Part shown: one piece after another, positions 55,680 through 64,000 of the stretch
How the letters are laid out: every line of letters starts with the position of its first letter
Numbering within the stretch: position 1 is the first letter of the stretch
NCBI RefSeq assembly: GCF_050632385.1
Contig: NZ_CP192599.1
Span: forward strand, 1,488,001 to 1,552,000
Length of the DNA stretch: 64,000 nucleotides
Source of the DNA: Humitalea sp050632385
GTDB lineage: Bacteria; Pseudomonadota; Alphaproteobacteria; Acetobacterales; Acetobacteraceae
Direction of reading: 5' to 3'
Notes under the pieces: generated by a model
The model's database searches: none
What the model saw: only the letters and a program-made list of their open reading frames with translations
What the model was told of the DNA's origin: nothing
Program-made: the position numbers and the translations under genes

Positions 55680-58600
55680 ATGTGGTATTTTTGGGGCAGC
55701 TCCGTGTCACGTGGTCGTGGCCCCGCGACACGGCAATCCGGTGGACGCGCCAAGCACGGACAGGGTAAAAGCTCAGGCGAACGCTTGCTACAAAGCCGCG
55801 CCAAGAAATCCCAACAGACGCTACGCCAGTCCTTCGGGCCCATCCCGAAGGTGCCGAAACTTGGAGACCTGCTGCCGATGCACCCCAACACCGTCGTCGT
55901 CCCGCTGCGCATCGCCGATGAGGCCTTCATGGTCGCCTCCACGATCGAGCGTTGCCCCAAGACGATGATGCTGCGCGAACTGGTCGTGAACGCGCTGGAG
56001 GCGGCACGCAGCGCCACCGGGGCCGCGCCCCAGGTCCGCATCAGCGCCTGTTCGGTCGGCGACGCGATGAAGCTGCGGCTGTGGAACACCGGCCGCGGAT
56101 TGTCACCGGAGGAATTGCTGAAGATCTCCGACCTGTCCTCCTCGCTGTTCAAGACCGTGGCGCTGGACGGCAATTTCGGCATGGGGGCCAAGGTCGCCTC
56201 GCTCGCGTCCAACAAGTTCGGCCTGATGTACCGCTCCTGCCAGGACGGCCGCGTGTCGCAGATCGTCATCGGCCAGCGCAACGGCGTCTATGGCCGTCTG
56301 CGGCAGAGCGCCCCGGGGGTGCAGGGCGGGCTCGAGGTCGTCGATGTCACCGCCCTGTGCCGGGCCGAGGGCGAACACGACCTGGGCCACGACTGGACCG
56401 AGGTCATCCTGATGGGCAACACGCTCGACCAGGACACGGTCGCCGCACCCTATGCCGACAACCCGCCGGTCGCCGCCGACTGGGTGATGCAGAGCCTGAG
56501 CCGGCGCTTCTTCCGCCTGCCGGAGGGGGTCGAACTGCGGCTCGATGCCGCGGTCGCCGGGGTTGAAACCGTCTTCGCGCCGCCGCTCGGGGCGGCGTTC
56601 TTCGACCGGGTGGAACGGGTCGTGACGCCAGCCGGGCTGATCCTGCACTACGGATTCCGCGCCGCGGATTCGACCCGGCCGATGCCGGCGATGAACCCGG
56701 TCGGCCTGGGGGCGGTGATCTCCGACGGGGAGGTCTATGCGCTGGTGGAAGGGCGCCGCTGGGCGCTGGAAGCGCCGACCTACGGCTTCACCTTCGCGGC
56801 CAGGCTGTGCACGGTGCTGATCGAACTGCCGGCCTCCTTCGGGGCGCAGCCCGAGGTCTATCGGCAATTCCTGCGCTTCCAGGACGGCGACCAGCGCCAG
56901 GTGCATTTCGCCGACTTCGCCGAGGCCGTGCGGGCGCATATCCCATCCTGGTTGAAGCGCATCATCGATGCGATGCTGCCGGAGACGGAAGACTACCTGC
57001 AGGAGATCAAGGCCGACCTGCAGGATCTGATGCAGCAGCTTGGCATCACGGATGCCTCGACACCCAGGCCCGTGCCCCGCGGCGAGGTGAAGCCGCCGCC
57101 GGCCAAGGCAGCGCCCCGGATCGAGGAGGCGACCGCGCCGAACGACGCCAAGCCATCCGCGCCAAAACCCCCGCCGGCGCCACCACGGCCGCGCCTGCCG
57201 ACGCCGCCGGAGATCATCATCGTCGAGGACGACGACGCATTGGCCGAACGCGGCCTGGCCGGGCGCGCGGCGCGCTACTACCGCGCGTCACGCCAGCTTT
57301 TCGTCAACATCCGCTATGCGGCCTTCGCGCGCCTGGCGGCGGAGCTGGAGGCGGAGTTCGCGCAGGCGGCCGACCAGGCGACGATCGCGCTGCTGTCGCA
57401 CCAGGTGACGGAATGGGTGCTGATCCGGCGCCTGACGCGCAACCTGATCCACAGCCTGGGCAAGCAGCAGATGGGCTGGACCGCGGAAGAAGCCGCCGCG
57501 GTGCAGACGCCGGAATGCCTGAGCCTGCTGCTCGACGACTACGAAACGCTGAAACCCGCCGCGCGACAGCGCATGGCGCGCCAGTTGGGGATGGAGCCGG
57601 TGGGCGGGGGGCGTGATCCCTCGGTTGGTTTCGTTCGGCCGGCTGCTTTGCAGAACAACGATGACGCCGCCGCGGACCCGTCCCGTCGTTCCGCTGCATC
57701 GTCGTTGGGCGAGCAACGCGAGGCCACGCCCCTCGTCGCATCGGCGGAAGGACTTGCGGCCGGGCCTGCACCAGCCGAGGCAAATCCGCATCGCGCGAAA
57801 GCAATCGACGGCCCGAAGCTGAGCTCCTTTTATCGCACGCTTGCCAAGATCGAAGTGCGGCGGAAGAATTTCGACGCGGCGCGGGCCGCGCTGGAAAACG
57901 CCATCCGGCGTGAGCCGCACGAGGCGGGCCTGCACCATGACCTGGCCGGGCTGCGCATGACCCAGGGCGACCTGGACGGCGCGGCATCGGCGGCCGAGGC
58001 CGCAGTCGCACACAGTGCCGAAGCGCCGGTCGCCGCCATGCGCCGCCTGGCGGATATCGAGGTCAGGCGTGGCAACCCGTCCGCCGCCCAGCAGATTCTG
58101 CGCGACGCGATCGCCTGTGCGCCCGGCGACCCCTGGCCCTATTTCGACCTGGCCGGCTTGCACATGGCCCAGGGCGAAACGCACGCCGCCGCGGAGCAAG
58201 CCGAAGCCGCCCTGGCCAGGGCCACGGGCCAGGCCACGCGGTTCTTGCAGCGACTGGCCTGGATTGAGTCGCGTCGTCACAACATGGCGCGGGCGGTGCA
58301 GCTTCTTGAACAGGCAACCCGCGACGCGCCGGATGATGCGGGCGCACATCTCCAACTCGCCCAGATGCATCTGGCTCACGGCGATCTTGATGGTGCGGAT
58401 GCCGCGGCCGGGATCGCGCATGCGCTGACGCCCACGGCAAGCATCAACATCCTGCGCCTCCGCAGCGTCATCGCAATGCGGCGCAAGGATCATCGCACGG
58501 CCCAGGATGTCCTGGTCCAGGCCATCGCGATCGCACCGGACGACGCCGGCCTGCACCTGGACCTGTCCAAACTATTGGCCGAACAGGGCGACCTGGACGG

Positions 58601-59270
58601 CGCGGCAACGGCGGCCGAGGCCGCGATCGCACACAGTGCCGAAGCACCGGTTGCCGCCATGCGCCACTTCGCGGAGATCGAGATCAGGCGCGGCAACCCG
58701 CCCTCCGCCCAGCAGGTTTTGCGCGACGCGATCGCCCGTGTGCCCGGCGACCCCTGGCCTTATTTCGACCTGGCCGGCCTGTGCATGGCCCAGGGCCAAC
58801 CGGACGCCGCCCTGGAGCAAGCCGAAGCCGCCCTGGCCAGGGCTACGGGCCGGACCACACGCTTCTTGCAGCGACTGGCCTGGATCGAATCACGTCGTCA
58901 CAACATGGCGCGGGCGGTGCAGCTTCTTGAACAGGCAATCCGGGACGCGCCGGATGATGCGGGCGCGCATCTCCAACTCGCCCAAATGCGCCTGGCTCAC
59001 GGCGATCTTGATGGTGCGGATGCTGCGGCCGGGACCGCGCATGCGCTGACGCCCAACGCAAGCGTGAACATCCTGCGCCTCCGCAGCGTCATCGCAACGC
59101 GGCGCAAGGATTACGGCACGGCCCATGATGTCCTGGTCCAGGCCATCGCGATCGCACCGGACGACGCCGGCCTGCAACTGGACCTGTCCAAACTACGGGC
59201 CGAACTGGGCGGGCTGGCGCCTGGGGAGAACGTCGCCGATCCGCGTCGGACGGGCGTCCTTGCCGGCTGA
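55680..59270 (+). CDS. GHKL-type ATPase fused to C-terminal TPR repeats
   Basis: 1196 residues. Residues 90-175 carry Bergerat-fold motifs: N-box RELVVNALEAA (E100, N104), G1-box LWNTGRG (135-140, with N for the usual D), G2-box DGNFGMGAKVAS (163-174). A probable transducer part follows (to 450), a proline-rich linker (460-510), a helical domain (515-640), a second low-complexity linker, then TPRs (715-1175) including a 207-residue unit present twice. No kinase dimerisation, phospho-acceptor or topoisomerase parts, so it is closer to Hsp90/MORC-like ATPases. Start uncertain: ATG 55680, GTG 55704, TTG 55785 and ATG 55878 are in frame. Function unknown. Confidence 0.8.
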   Translation: MWYFWGSSVSRGRGPATRQSGGRAKHGQGKSSGERLLQSRAKKSQQTLRQSFGPIPKVPKLGDLLPMHPNTVVVPLRIADEAFMVASTIERCPKTMMLRELVVNALEAARSATGAAPQVRISACSVGDAMKLRLWNTGRGLSPEELLKISDLSSSLFKTVALDGNFGMGAKVASLASNKFGLMYRSCQDGRVSQIVIGQRNGVYGRLRQSAPGVQGGLEVVDVTALCRAEGEHDLGHDWTEVILMGNTLDQDTVAAPYADNPPVAADWVMQSLSRRFFRLPEGVELRLDAAVAGVETVFAPPLGAAFFDRVERVVTPAGLILHYGFRAADSTRPMPAMNPVGLGAVISDGEVYALVEGRRWALEAPTYGFTFAARLCTVLIELPASFGAQPEVYRQFLRFQDGDQRQVHFADFAEAVRAHIPSWLKRIIDAMLPETEDYLQEIKADLQDLMQQLGITDASTPRPVPRGEVKPPPAKAAPRIEEATAPNDAKPSAPKPPPAPPRPRLPTPPEIIIVEDDDALAERGLAGRAARYYRASRQLFVNIRYAAFARLAAELEAEFAQAADQATIALLSHQVTEWVLIRRLTRNLIHSLGKQQMGWTAEEAAAVQTPECLSLLLDDYETLKPAARQRMARQLGMEPVGGGRDPSVGFVRPAALQNNDDAAADPSRRSAASSLGEQREATPLVASAEGLAAGPAPAEANPHRAKAIDGPKLSSFYRTLAKIEVRRKNFDAARAALENAIRREPHEAGLHHDLAGLRMTQGDLDGAASAAEAAVAHSAEAPVAAMRRLADIEVRRGNPSAAQQILRDAIACAPGDPWPYFDLAGLHMAQGETHAAAEQAEAALARATGQATRFLQRLAWIESRRHNMARAVQLLEQATRDAPDDAGAHLQLAQMHLAHGDLDGADAAAGIAHALTPTASINILRLRSVIAMRRKDHRTAQDVLVQAIAIAPDDAGLHLDLSKLLAEQGDLDGAATAAEAAIAHSAEAPVAAMRHFAEIEIRRGNPPSAQQVLRDAIARVPGDPWPYFDLAGLCMAQGQPDAALEQAEAALARATGRTTRFLQRLAWIESRRHNMARAVQLLEQAIRDAPDDAGAHLQLAQMRLAHGDLDGADAAAGTAHALTPNASVNILRLRSVIATRRKDYGTAHDVLVQAIAIAPDDAGLQLDLSKLRAELGGLAPGENVADPRRTGVLAG
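57966..59207 (+). repeat. Tandem 621-bp duplication within the GHKL-TPR gene
   Basis: Two consecutive 621-bp (207-residue) units, 57966-58586 and 58587-59207, each starting at GDLDGAA and running through EAPVAAMR, FLQRLAWIESRRHNMARAVQLLEQA and IAIAPDDAGL. They differ by scattered substitutions only. This is an internal, in-frame duplication of about six TPR motifs. Confidence 0.85.
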
Positions 59271-59276
59271 CAAGCC

Positions 59277-59309
59277 TCCCCCGGGGGCGGGCGTATCGCC
59301 CCCGGGGGA
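59277..59309. terminator. Strong bidirectional hairpin terminator
   Basis: Perfect 13-bp stem TCCCCCGGGGGCG/CGCCCCCGGGGGA with a 7-nt loop, centred between the convergent ends of the GHKL-TPR gene (59270) and the amino-acid binding protein gene (59318). Serves both directions by position; it is unrelated to the family A and B elements. Confidence 0.7.
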
Positions 59310-59317
59310 AACCCGCC

Positions 59318-60364
59318 TCACCGCATCGGCGGCGGATACTGCAACCCACCCTGGTTCCACAGCCGGTTCGGCCCGCGGTCCCAGCCGATCGGCGTGATGT
59401 TGCGTTCCCACACTTCCGAATAATTGCCGACCTGGCGGATGATCCGCGCCGCCCAGCCATTGTCGGTGCCCAGCATCTGCCCCAGGTCACCGGCGCGGCC
59501 GAGGAAGCGCTGGATTTCCGGATTGGTGCTGGTGGCGAAGGTGTCAATGTTCTGGCTCGTGATGCCCAGTTCCTCGGCCGTCAGCATCGCGAACAGCGTC
59601 CAGCGCACCATGTCGAAGTACCGGAAGTCGCCCTTGCGGATGACCGGCCCCAGCGGCTCCTTGCTGATCACCTCGGGCAGCAGCCGGTATTGCGCGGCAG
59701 CGGCCCCCTGGCTCGCACGGAAGGCCGCCAGGCTCGACACGTCGGTCGTATAGGCATCGCAGCGGCCGCTGATGAAGGCGGAGCGCAACGCCTCGATATC
59801 GGCGATCAGCACCGGGGTGAAGCGCATGTTCGAGGTGCGGAAGTAATCCGCGACATTGAGTTCCGTGGTGGAACCCGGCGACACGCAGACCGTCGCGCCA
59901 TCCAGCCCCCGCGCGGAGGTGATCCCGGTGCTGGTCTTCACCATGAAGCCGGTGCCGTCATACATGTCGATGCCGGCAAACAGCAGCCCCAGGCTGGCTT
60001 CCCGGCTCAAGGTCCAGGTCGTGCTGCGGAACAGCAGGTCGATTTCGCCCGATTGCAGGGCGGTGAAGCGCTGCTGCGTCGTCGTCGGCACGATCCGCAC
60101 CTTGCTCGCATCGCCCAGCACGACCGAGGCGACCGCCCGGCACAGGTCGACCGACCAGCCGCGCCAGACGCCCTGGCTGTCGGGCACGGAGAAACCGGCC
60201 GTGCCATCGGCCACACCGCAATTCAGCATGCCGCGCGCCCGGATCGCCCCCACGATGTCGGAGGAGGGGATGACCCCCGGCGCCTGGGCCTCGGCCGGCA
60301 GGGATTGGCTCAGCAGCGCCGCGGGCAGCAGCAGCGCAGGCAGGAACTTACGCAAGGCACGCAT
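59318..60364 (-). CDS. General amino-acid ABC transporter substrate-binding protein (AapJ-like)
   Basis: 348-residue periplasmic binding protein. Signal peptide MRALRKFLPALLLPAALLSQ ending near AEAQA. Type 3 solute-binding features: RGMLNCGVADGTAGFSVPDSQGVWRGWSVDLCRAVA, TQQRFTALQSGEIDLLFRSTTWT, CVSPGSTTELNVADYF, LPEVISKEPLGPVIRKGD and the C-terminal GLQYPPPMR, close to AapJ/BztA. No permease or ATPase genes adjoin it here, so it is an orphan receptor. ATG at 60364. Convergent with the GHKL-TPR gene. Confidence 0.9.
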   Translation of the reverse strand: MRALRKFLPALLLPAALLSQSLPAEAQAPGVIPSSDIVGAIRARGMLNCGVADGTAGFSVPDSQGVWRGWSVDLCRAVASVVLGDASKVRIVPTTTQQRFTALQSGEIDLLFRSTTWTLSREASLGLLFAGIDMYDGTGFMVKTSTGITSARGLDGATVCVSPGSTTELNVADYFRTSNMRFTPVLIADIEALRSAFISGRCDAYTTDVSSLAAFRASQGAAAAQYRLLPEVISKEPLGPVIRKGDFRYFDMVRWTLFAMLTAEELGITSQNIDTFATSTNPEIQRFLGRAGDLGQMLGTDNGWAARIIRQVGNYSEVWERNITPIGWDRGPNRLWNQGGLQYPPPMR

Positions 60365-60523
60365 GACAGAGGCTCCATTTCGGTAGACCTCGGGATGTCA
60401 GGGCCGATCCGCCCCCGGCGCAAGGGGAATTGCGCGGCACCAATGCGATGCCGCCACGATCCCTGCCCAAAGCCTGGGCGGCCTCGGCTATGCTGCCGCG
60501 AACCGATCCTGTGGGAGCCAGGC

Positions 60524-61582
60524 ATGACCGTCCGCCGCGTTTTCTTCGCCACCAGCCGCTTCTACGACGACAGCAAGATCGCCTTTGGCGACCTGGCGGC
60601 GGCGCCGGCGGGGCGGCTCTGGGCCGGGGTGGTCGCCTGTGAGGCCGATGCCGACCCCTCGGTCGAACCCATCGCCGGCATGCCGGAAGTGGCGCGAAAG
60701 GACGATCCGGACGCCGGGCTGGACCAGGTGTTGCGCGACTGGTTCGCTATCGCCGCCAAGGTGGGCGGGCTGCCGCTGCTCTTCGTGCATGGCTTCAACT
60801 ACCATTTTGCCGATGCCGTCGCGCGCACCGCCGCCTTGTGCGAATGGCTGGAGGCCGACGGGTCGCCGCCCCTGGTGCCGCTGAGTTTTTCCTGGCCCAG
60901 CAACGGCAAGGGATCGCTGGAAGCCTATCGCGACGACCAGAATGATTCGGTCGGCGCCGGGCTGGCGCTGGTGCGGCTGCTGCTTGCCATCGACCGGCTG
61001 CATGCCGATTCGCGCCCGGTCTACATGGCCCATTCGATGGGCGCCCGCGCGACCCGGGGCGCCATGCAGGCCCTGGCCGGCCAGGTGGACCGCCCGCCGA
61101 TCGGGCTGTTCCGCCAGGCCATCATCATGGCCGGCGACGATGTGGCCGATGTGCTGGACCTGCCCGGCCGGACCGCCAGCCCGACCTGCGGCACGCTGCG
61201 CCCGCTGGCGGACCTGGCCGATTGGGTGACGATCGCGGTGAACCGCGACGACGGCACGGTCTGGCTGGTGTCCGGGATCGTCAATAGCGGCGACAGGATC
61301 GGCACCGCCGGCCCAGCCCATCCGGCCGACCTGCCGCCGAATGTGAAGGTGGTGGACTACAGCGAAGTCATCGGCGGCATCGATGTGAAGCCGATGCCGC
61401 CCAACAGTGTCGAGTTGAACTGGATCGGCCACCAGTATTTCCGCAACGACCCGCGCGTGCGGCAGGACCTGGTGGCCCTGCTGAAGGAAGACACCGCCCC
61501 GGAAAACGTATCGGGGCGCGGCTGGGGCGTGCCGGGACCCTTCGCGATCACGGAATACAAGTGGCGGCTGTATCCGCGTTAG
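60524..61582 (+). CDS. Alpha/beta hydrolase (DUF900-like)
   Basis: 352-residue hydrolase resembling the DUF900 group: MTVRRVFFATSRFYDDSKIAFGD at the N-terminus (the RNR-like opening), LLFVHGFNYHFADAVARTA, PLSFSWPSNGKGSLEAYRDDQNDS, and the serine nucleophile in YMAHSMGARATRGAM. A histidine candidate is in IGHQYFRND near the end. No signal peptide. ATG at 60524 with GGGAG upstream. Function unknown. Its last four bases overlap the convergent ArsC-like gene. Confidence 0.83.
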   Translation: MTVRRVFFATSRFYDDSKIAFGDLAAAPAGRLWAGVVACEADADPSVEPIAGMPEVARKDDPDAGLDQVLRDWFAIAAKVGGLPLLFVHGFNYHFADAVARTAALCEWLEADGSPPLVPLSFSWPSNGKGSLEAYRDDQNDSVGAGLALVRLLLAIDRLHADSRPVYMAHSMGARATRGAMQALAGQVDRPPIGLFRQAIIMAGDDVADVLDLPGRTASPTCGTLRPLADLADWVTIAVNRDDGTVWLVSGIVNSGDRIGTAGPAHPADLPPNVKVVDYSEVIGGIDVKPMPPNSVELNWIGHQYFRNDPRVRQDLVALLKEDTAPENVSGRGWGVPGPFAITEYKWRLYPR

Positions 61583-61926
61583 GCGAAGTGCCGCGCGTAC
61601 ACCTCGGGCTTGAAGCCGACCACGATCTCATCGCCCAGGGTCAGCACCGGGCGCTTGATCATGGATGGCTGCGCCAGCATCAGCGCGATGGCCCGGGCTT
61701 CGTCCAGGTCGGTTTTCTGGGCCTCGGGCAGCTTGCGGAAGGTGGTGCCGGCGCGATTCAGCAGGGTTTCCCAACCGGCCTTGGCGGCCCAGCCGCGCAG
61801 CGTCTCGGCATCGATGCCGGCGGTCTTGTAGTCGTGGAAGCGATAGGCGACGCCGTGCGAATCAAGCCAGGCGCGGGCCTTCTTCATCGTGTCGCAGGCC
61901 TTGATGCCATGGAGCGTGGGGGTCAT
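61579..61926 (-). CDS. ArsC/Spx-family thioredoxin-fold protein (YffB-like)
   Basis: 115 residues of the ArsC/Spx fold: HGIKACDTMKKARAWLDSHGVAYRFHDY with a single CxxxK-type cysteine, then LRGWAAKAGWETLLNRAGTTFRKL and PSMIKRPVLTLGDEIVVGFKPEVY, the YffB ending. It lacks the arginine triad of arsenate reductases, so a general glutathione- or thiol-linked role is likelier. ATG at 61926. Convergent with the hydrolase, co-oriented with guaA 43 bp upstream. Confidence 0.85.
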   Translation of the reverse strand: MTPTLHGIKACDTMKKARAWLDSHGVAYRFHDYKTAGIDAETLRGWAAKAGWETLLNRAGTTFRKLPEAQKTDLDEARAIALMLAQPSMIKRPVLTLGDEIVVGFKPEVYARHFA

Positions 61927-61969
61927 GGGGAGGCGTCTCGCCCGCGCTGGTCCTGTGCCGGCATAGCCC

Positions 61970-63544
61970 TCACTCCCACTCGATCGTCCCGGGCGGCTTG
62001 CTCGTCACATCATACGTGACCCGGTTGATCCCCCGCACCTCATTCACGATCCGGCCCGCGACCCGGGTCAGGAACGCGACCTCGAACGGATACACATCCG
62101 CCGTCATCCCATCCGTGCTGGTCACCGCCCGCAGCGCGCAGGCGTGGTCATAGGTCCGTCCATCGCCCATCACCCCCACCGTCCGCACCGGCAGCAGCAC
62201 GGCGAACGCCTGCCAGATCTGGTCGTAGAGCCCCGCGTTGCGGATCTCCTCCAGGTAGATCGTATCGGCCTTGCGCAGAATATCCGCGCGTTCCCGCGTC
62301 ACCTCGCCCGGAATGCGGATCGCCAGGCCGGGGCCGGGGAAGGGGTGGCGGCCGACGATCTCCTCCGGCATACCCAATTCGCGGCCCAGCGCCCGGACCT
62401 CGTCCTTGAACAGGTCGCGCAGCGGTTCGACCAGTTGCATCCGCATGCCCTCGGGCAGGCCGCCGACATTGTGGTGCGACTTGATCGTGACCGATGGCCC
62501 GCCGGTCGCCGACACGCTTTCGATCACATCCGGATACAGCGTGCCCTGCGCCAGGAAGTCGGCGCCGCCGATCTTGGTCTGCTCTTCTTCAAAGACCTCG
62601 ATGAACAGGCGGCCGATGATCTTCCGCTTGGCCTCCGGGTCGGTGACGCCGGCCAATTCGCCCAAGAACATGTCGCTGGCATCGCGATGCACCAGGCGGA
62701 TGTTGAAGCGGTCGCGGAAGGTCGCCACGACCTGCGTGCTTTCATTCGCCCGCATCAGCCCGTGGTCGACATAGATGCAGGTCAATTGGTCGCCGATCGC
62801 CTCATGCAGCAGCACCGCCGCCACCGAGGAATCCACCCCGCCCGACAGTCCGCAAATCACGCGACCCGAACCGACCTGCGCGCGGATGCGGGCAATGGCC
62901 TCGGCGCGGAAGCCGGCCATGGTCCAGTCCCCGGTGCAGCCGCAGACCAGATGCGTGAAATTGCGCAGCAGGGCCGCGCCATGCGGGGTATGCACGACCT
63001 CCGGATGGAACATCGTGCCGTAGTAATGGCGCGCGTCATTGGCGATCAGGGCGAAGGGCGCGCCCTCGCTGCTTGCCACGACGCGGAAACCCGGCGGCAG
63101 CACGGTGATGCGGTCGCCGTGGCTCATCCAGACGTCTTCGCGTGCCCCCGGCGCCCAGACGCCCTGGGTGATCGCGCAATCGCCGGTGATATCGACCGTG
63201 GCGCGGCCGAATTCGCGGGCGTGCCCACCCTCGACCGTGCCGCCCAACTGCGCCGCCATGGTCTGCTGGCCGTAACAGATGCCCAGTATTGGCAGACCCA
63301 TGCCGAATATGGCATCCGGCGCCCGCGGGCTTGCACCCTCGGTCACACTCGCCGGCCCGCCGGACAGGATAATTCCCTTTGGCGCGAAAGCGACGATTCG
63401 TTCGGCTGCGGCGTTATTGAAGGGCCAGACTTCGCAATACACGCCCGATTCGCGCAGGCGGCGGGCAATGAGCTGGGTGACTTGGCTGCCGAAGTCCAGG
63501 ATCAGGATGCGGTCCTGGGGGCCATGCGGTGGGGTCTGTGTCAT
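61970..63544 (-). CDS. guaA: GMP synthase (glutamine-hydrolysing)
   Basis: Converts XMP, ATP and glutamine to GMP, the last step of guanine nucleotide synthesis. Complete at 524 residues. N-terminal class I glutamine amidotransferase with nucleophile in GICYGQQ (C90) and H180/E182 in MFHPEVVHT; ATP pyrophosphatase loop GLSGGVDSS (232-240); C-terminal XMP-binding/dimerisation part with HPFPGPGLAIRI and GINRVTYDVTSKPPGTIEWE. ATG at 63544. The one unmistakable housekeeping gene of this end of the window. Confidence 0.97.
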   Translation of the reverse strand: MTQTPPHGPQDRILILDFGSQVTQLIARRLRESGVYCEVWPFNNAAAERIVAFAPKGIILSGGPASVTEGASPRAPDAIFGMGLPILGICYGQQTMAAQLGGTVEGGHAREFGRATVDITGDCAITQGVWAPGAREDVWMSHGDRITVLPPGFRVVASSEGAPFALIANDARHYYGTMFHPEVVHTPHGAALLRNFTHLVCGCTGDWTMAGFRAEAIARIRAQVGSGRVICGLSGGVDSSVAAVLLHEAIGDQLTCIYVDHGLMRANESTQVVATFRDRFNIRLVHRDASDMFLGELAGVTDPEAKRKIIGRLFIEVFEEEQTKIGGADFLAQGTLYPDVIESVSATGGPSVTIKSHHNVGGLPEGMRMQLVEPLRDLFKDEVRALGRELGMPEEIVGRHPFPGPGLAIRIPGEVTRERADILRKADTIYLEEIRNAGLYDQIWQAFAVLLPVRTVGVMGDGRTYDHACALRAVTSTDGMTADVYPFEVAFLTRVAGRIVNEVRGINRVTYDVTSKPPGTIEWE

Positions 63545-63647
63545 CGCGGGCTTTGACCACGACGGGCGGATCGCTTCAAGGCAGAGCTTAAAGCCGCCGT
63601 TAACTTTTGTGCCGAATATTAAGGGCCTGGATCAAAGGACGTTTCCC

Positions 63648-63893
63648 ATGGGTTTACTGATCATGGCCGCCGGCGTGTTGGGGGCCTTCCTGGCCGGGGT
63701 GCAGGACGTGTCCTGGATCGCGGTGCCAGTGGCGGCGTTGTGCTGGTTCACGGGCACGCTGGTCGCCCTGCCGCGCGCCGTGGTGCTGCTGCACGAAGCC
63801 CGCGGCCTGGCCATGCTGGGCCCGCTGCTGGCGGCGAACGGCCTGTGCGCCGGGGCGCTGTTTGGCGCTGGGCGGTTGGTGGCCCTGGCCTGA
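63648..63893 (+). CDS. Small integral membrane protein
   Basis: 81 residues with three hydrophobic segments (about 3-18, 22-45, 57-78: LLIMAAGVLGAFLAGVQ, WIAVPVAALCWFTGTLVALP, GPLLAANGLCAGALFGAGRL). No recognised family. AAAGGAC precedes the ATG at 63648 by a suitable gap; the longer upstream frame overlaps guaA on the other strand and is not protein-like. Divergent from guaA. Function unknown. Confidence 0.65.
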   Translation: MGLLIMAAGVLGAFLAGVQDVSWIAVPVAALCWFTGTLVALPRAVVLLHEARGLAMLGPLLAANGLCAGALFGAGRLVALA

Positions 63894-63894
63894 A

Positions 63895-63924
63895 GGGGCG
63901 CGGTTGCACGGCGCAACCTCCCCG
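63895..63924. repeat. Fragment of family A element end
   Basis: The 17 bases ACGGCGCAACCTCCCCG at 63908-63924 are identical to the right edge of family A copy 1 (8074-8090), just after the stop of the small membrane protein gene. No central palindrome follows in the remaining 76 bases, so this is an isolated end or a degraded copy. Confidence 0.4.
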
Positions 63925-64000
63925 CCCATCCCGACCCCGCTGACGCAACCGTGGCTTAGCAGCGCCCATCGTCTCGCGTAGGCTTGGCGCTCGCAAGGGG

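Noticed and set aside
1..64000. tRNA, rRNA, riboswitch or phage genes
   Set aside because: Intergenic gaps were read for tRNA ends, conserved rRNA blocks and known leader motifs; none was convincing, though reading by eye could miss a small RNA.

Overview
This 64 kb window is high-GC, gene-dense chromosomal DNA, most likely from an alphaproteobacterium of the Acetobacteraceae (Roseomonas-like). That placement is an inference: it rests on four orphan Bug/TctC-type binding proteins, Tat-exported PhoX-type proteins, 4-bp start/stop overlaps throughout, and the particular mix of families. I see no rRNA, tRNA, CRISPR array, integrase or transposase.

Layout. 0-6.8 kb: an aromatic-acid catabolic block on the minus strand. 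It holds an FAD monooxygenase, a Bug protein, a LysR regulator, GalB and, overlapping the galB stop, the wreck of a galC/RraA-type aldolase gene with its middle deleted; beyond these lie an unknown gene and a DapA-like lyase cut by the window edge. 7-15.3 kb: a rhodanese-ChrB fusion, a DenD-like dehydrogenase divergent from diaminopropionate ammonia-lyase, two tandemly duplicated Bug genes, a PIG3-type quinone oxidoreductase, a DMT exporter and an alpha/beta hydrolase. 15.3-27.6 kb: a surface-polysaccharide locus. A three-module glycosyltransferase faces an operon of rfbF (TTG start), an SDR epimerase, an RfbC-like epimerase, a second SDR, a methyltransferase/coiled-coil/glycosyltransferase fusion, a GT4 enzyme and an unknown protein. 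27.7-32.4 kb: an EF-G-like GTPase, an esterase, an AT-rich orphan, a NeuD-like acyltransferase and ppa. 32.6-36 kb: a phnD-phnC-phnE-phnE transporter operon. 36-43.6 kb: a DUF4892-OmpA protein, a VOC protein, a TrmN6-like methyltransferase, a DUF2007 protein, polyprenyl synthase, a tautomerase, a succinate-semialdehyde-type dehydrogenase, and TauE divergent from a LysR gene. 43.9-52.2 kb: a Bug protein, a TauD-type dioxygenase, a BisC-type molybdoenzyme, a PhoX paralogue with eroded metal-site motifs, and an intact PhoX. 52.4-59.3 kb: a divergent pair, a TPR-glycosyltransferase (102-residue repeats) and a very unusual GHKL-ATPase fused to TPR repeats. 59.3-64 kb: an amino-acid binding protein, a hydrolase, an ArsC-like protein, guaA and a small membrane protein.

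Two dispersed non-coding repeat families stand out. Family A (four copies of about 250 bp, plus a fragment at the right edge) is a symmetric set of hairpins around a 22-bp central inverted repeat. The central arms change together between copies, so pairing is conserved rather than sequence. All copies sit directly after stop codons, three of them between convergent genes. Family B (three copies, about 105 bp) is a two-hairpin element that always abuts a stop codon in the same orientation, with G-U-compatible changes in one stem. Both look like selected RNA or DNA structures, probably 3'-end or terminator elements.

The best candidates for something undescribed are the GHKL-TPR protein with its divergent TPR-glycosyltransferase neighbour, and the family A palindromes. 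All functional calls come from motif recognition by eye; no database search was run.
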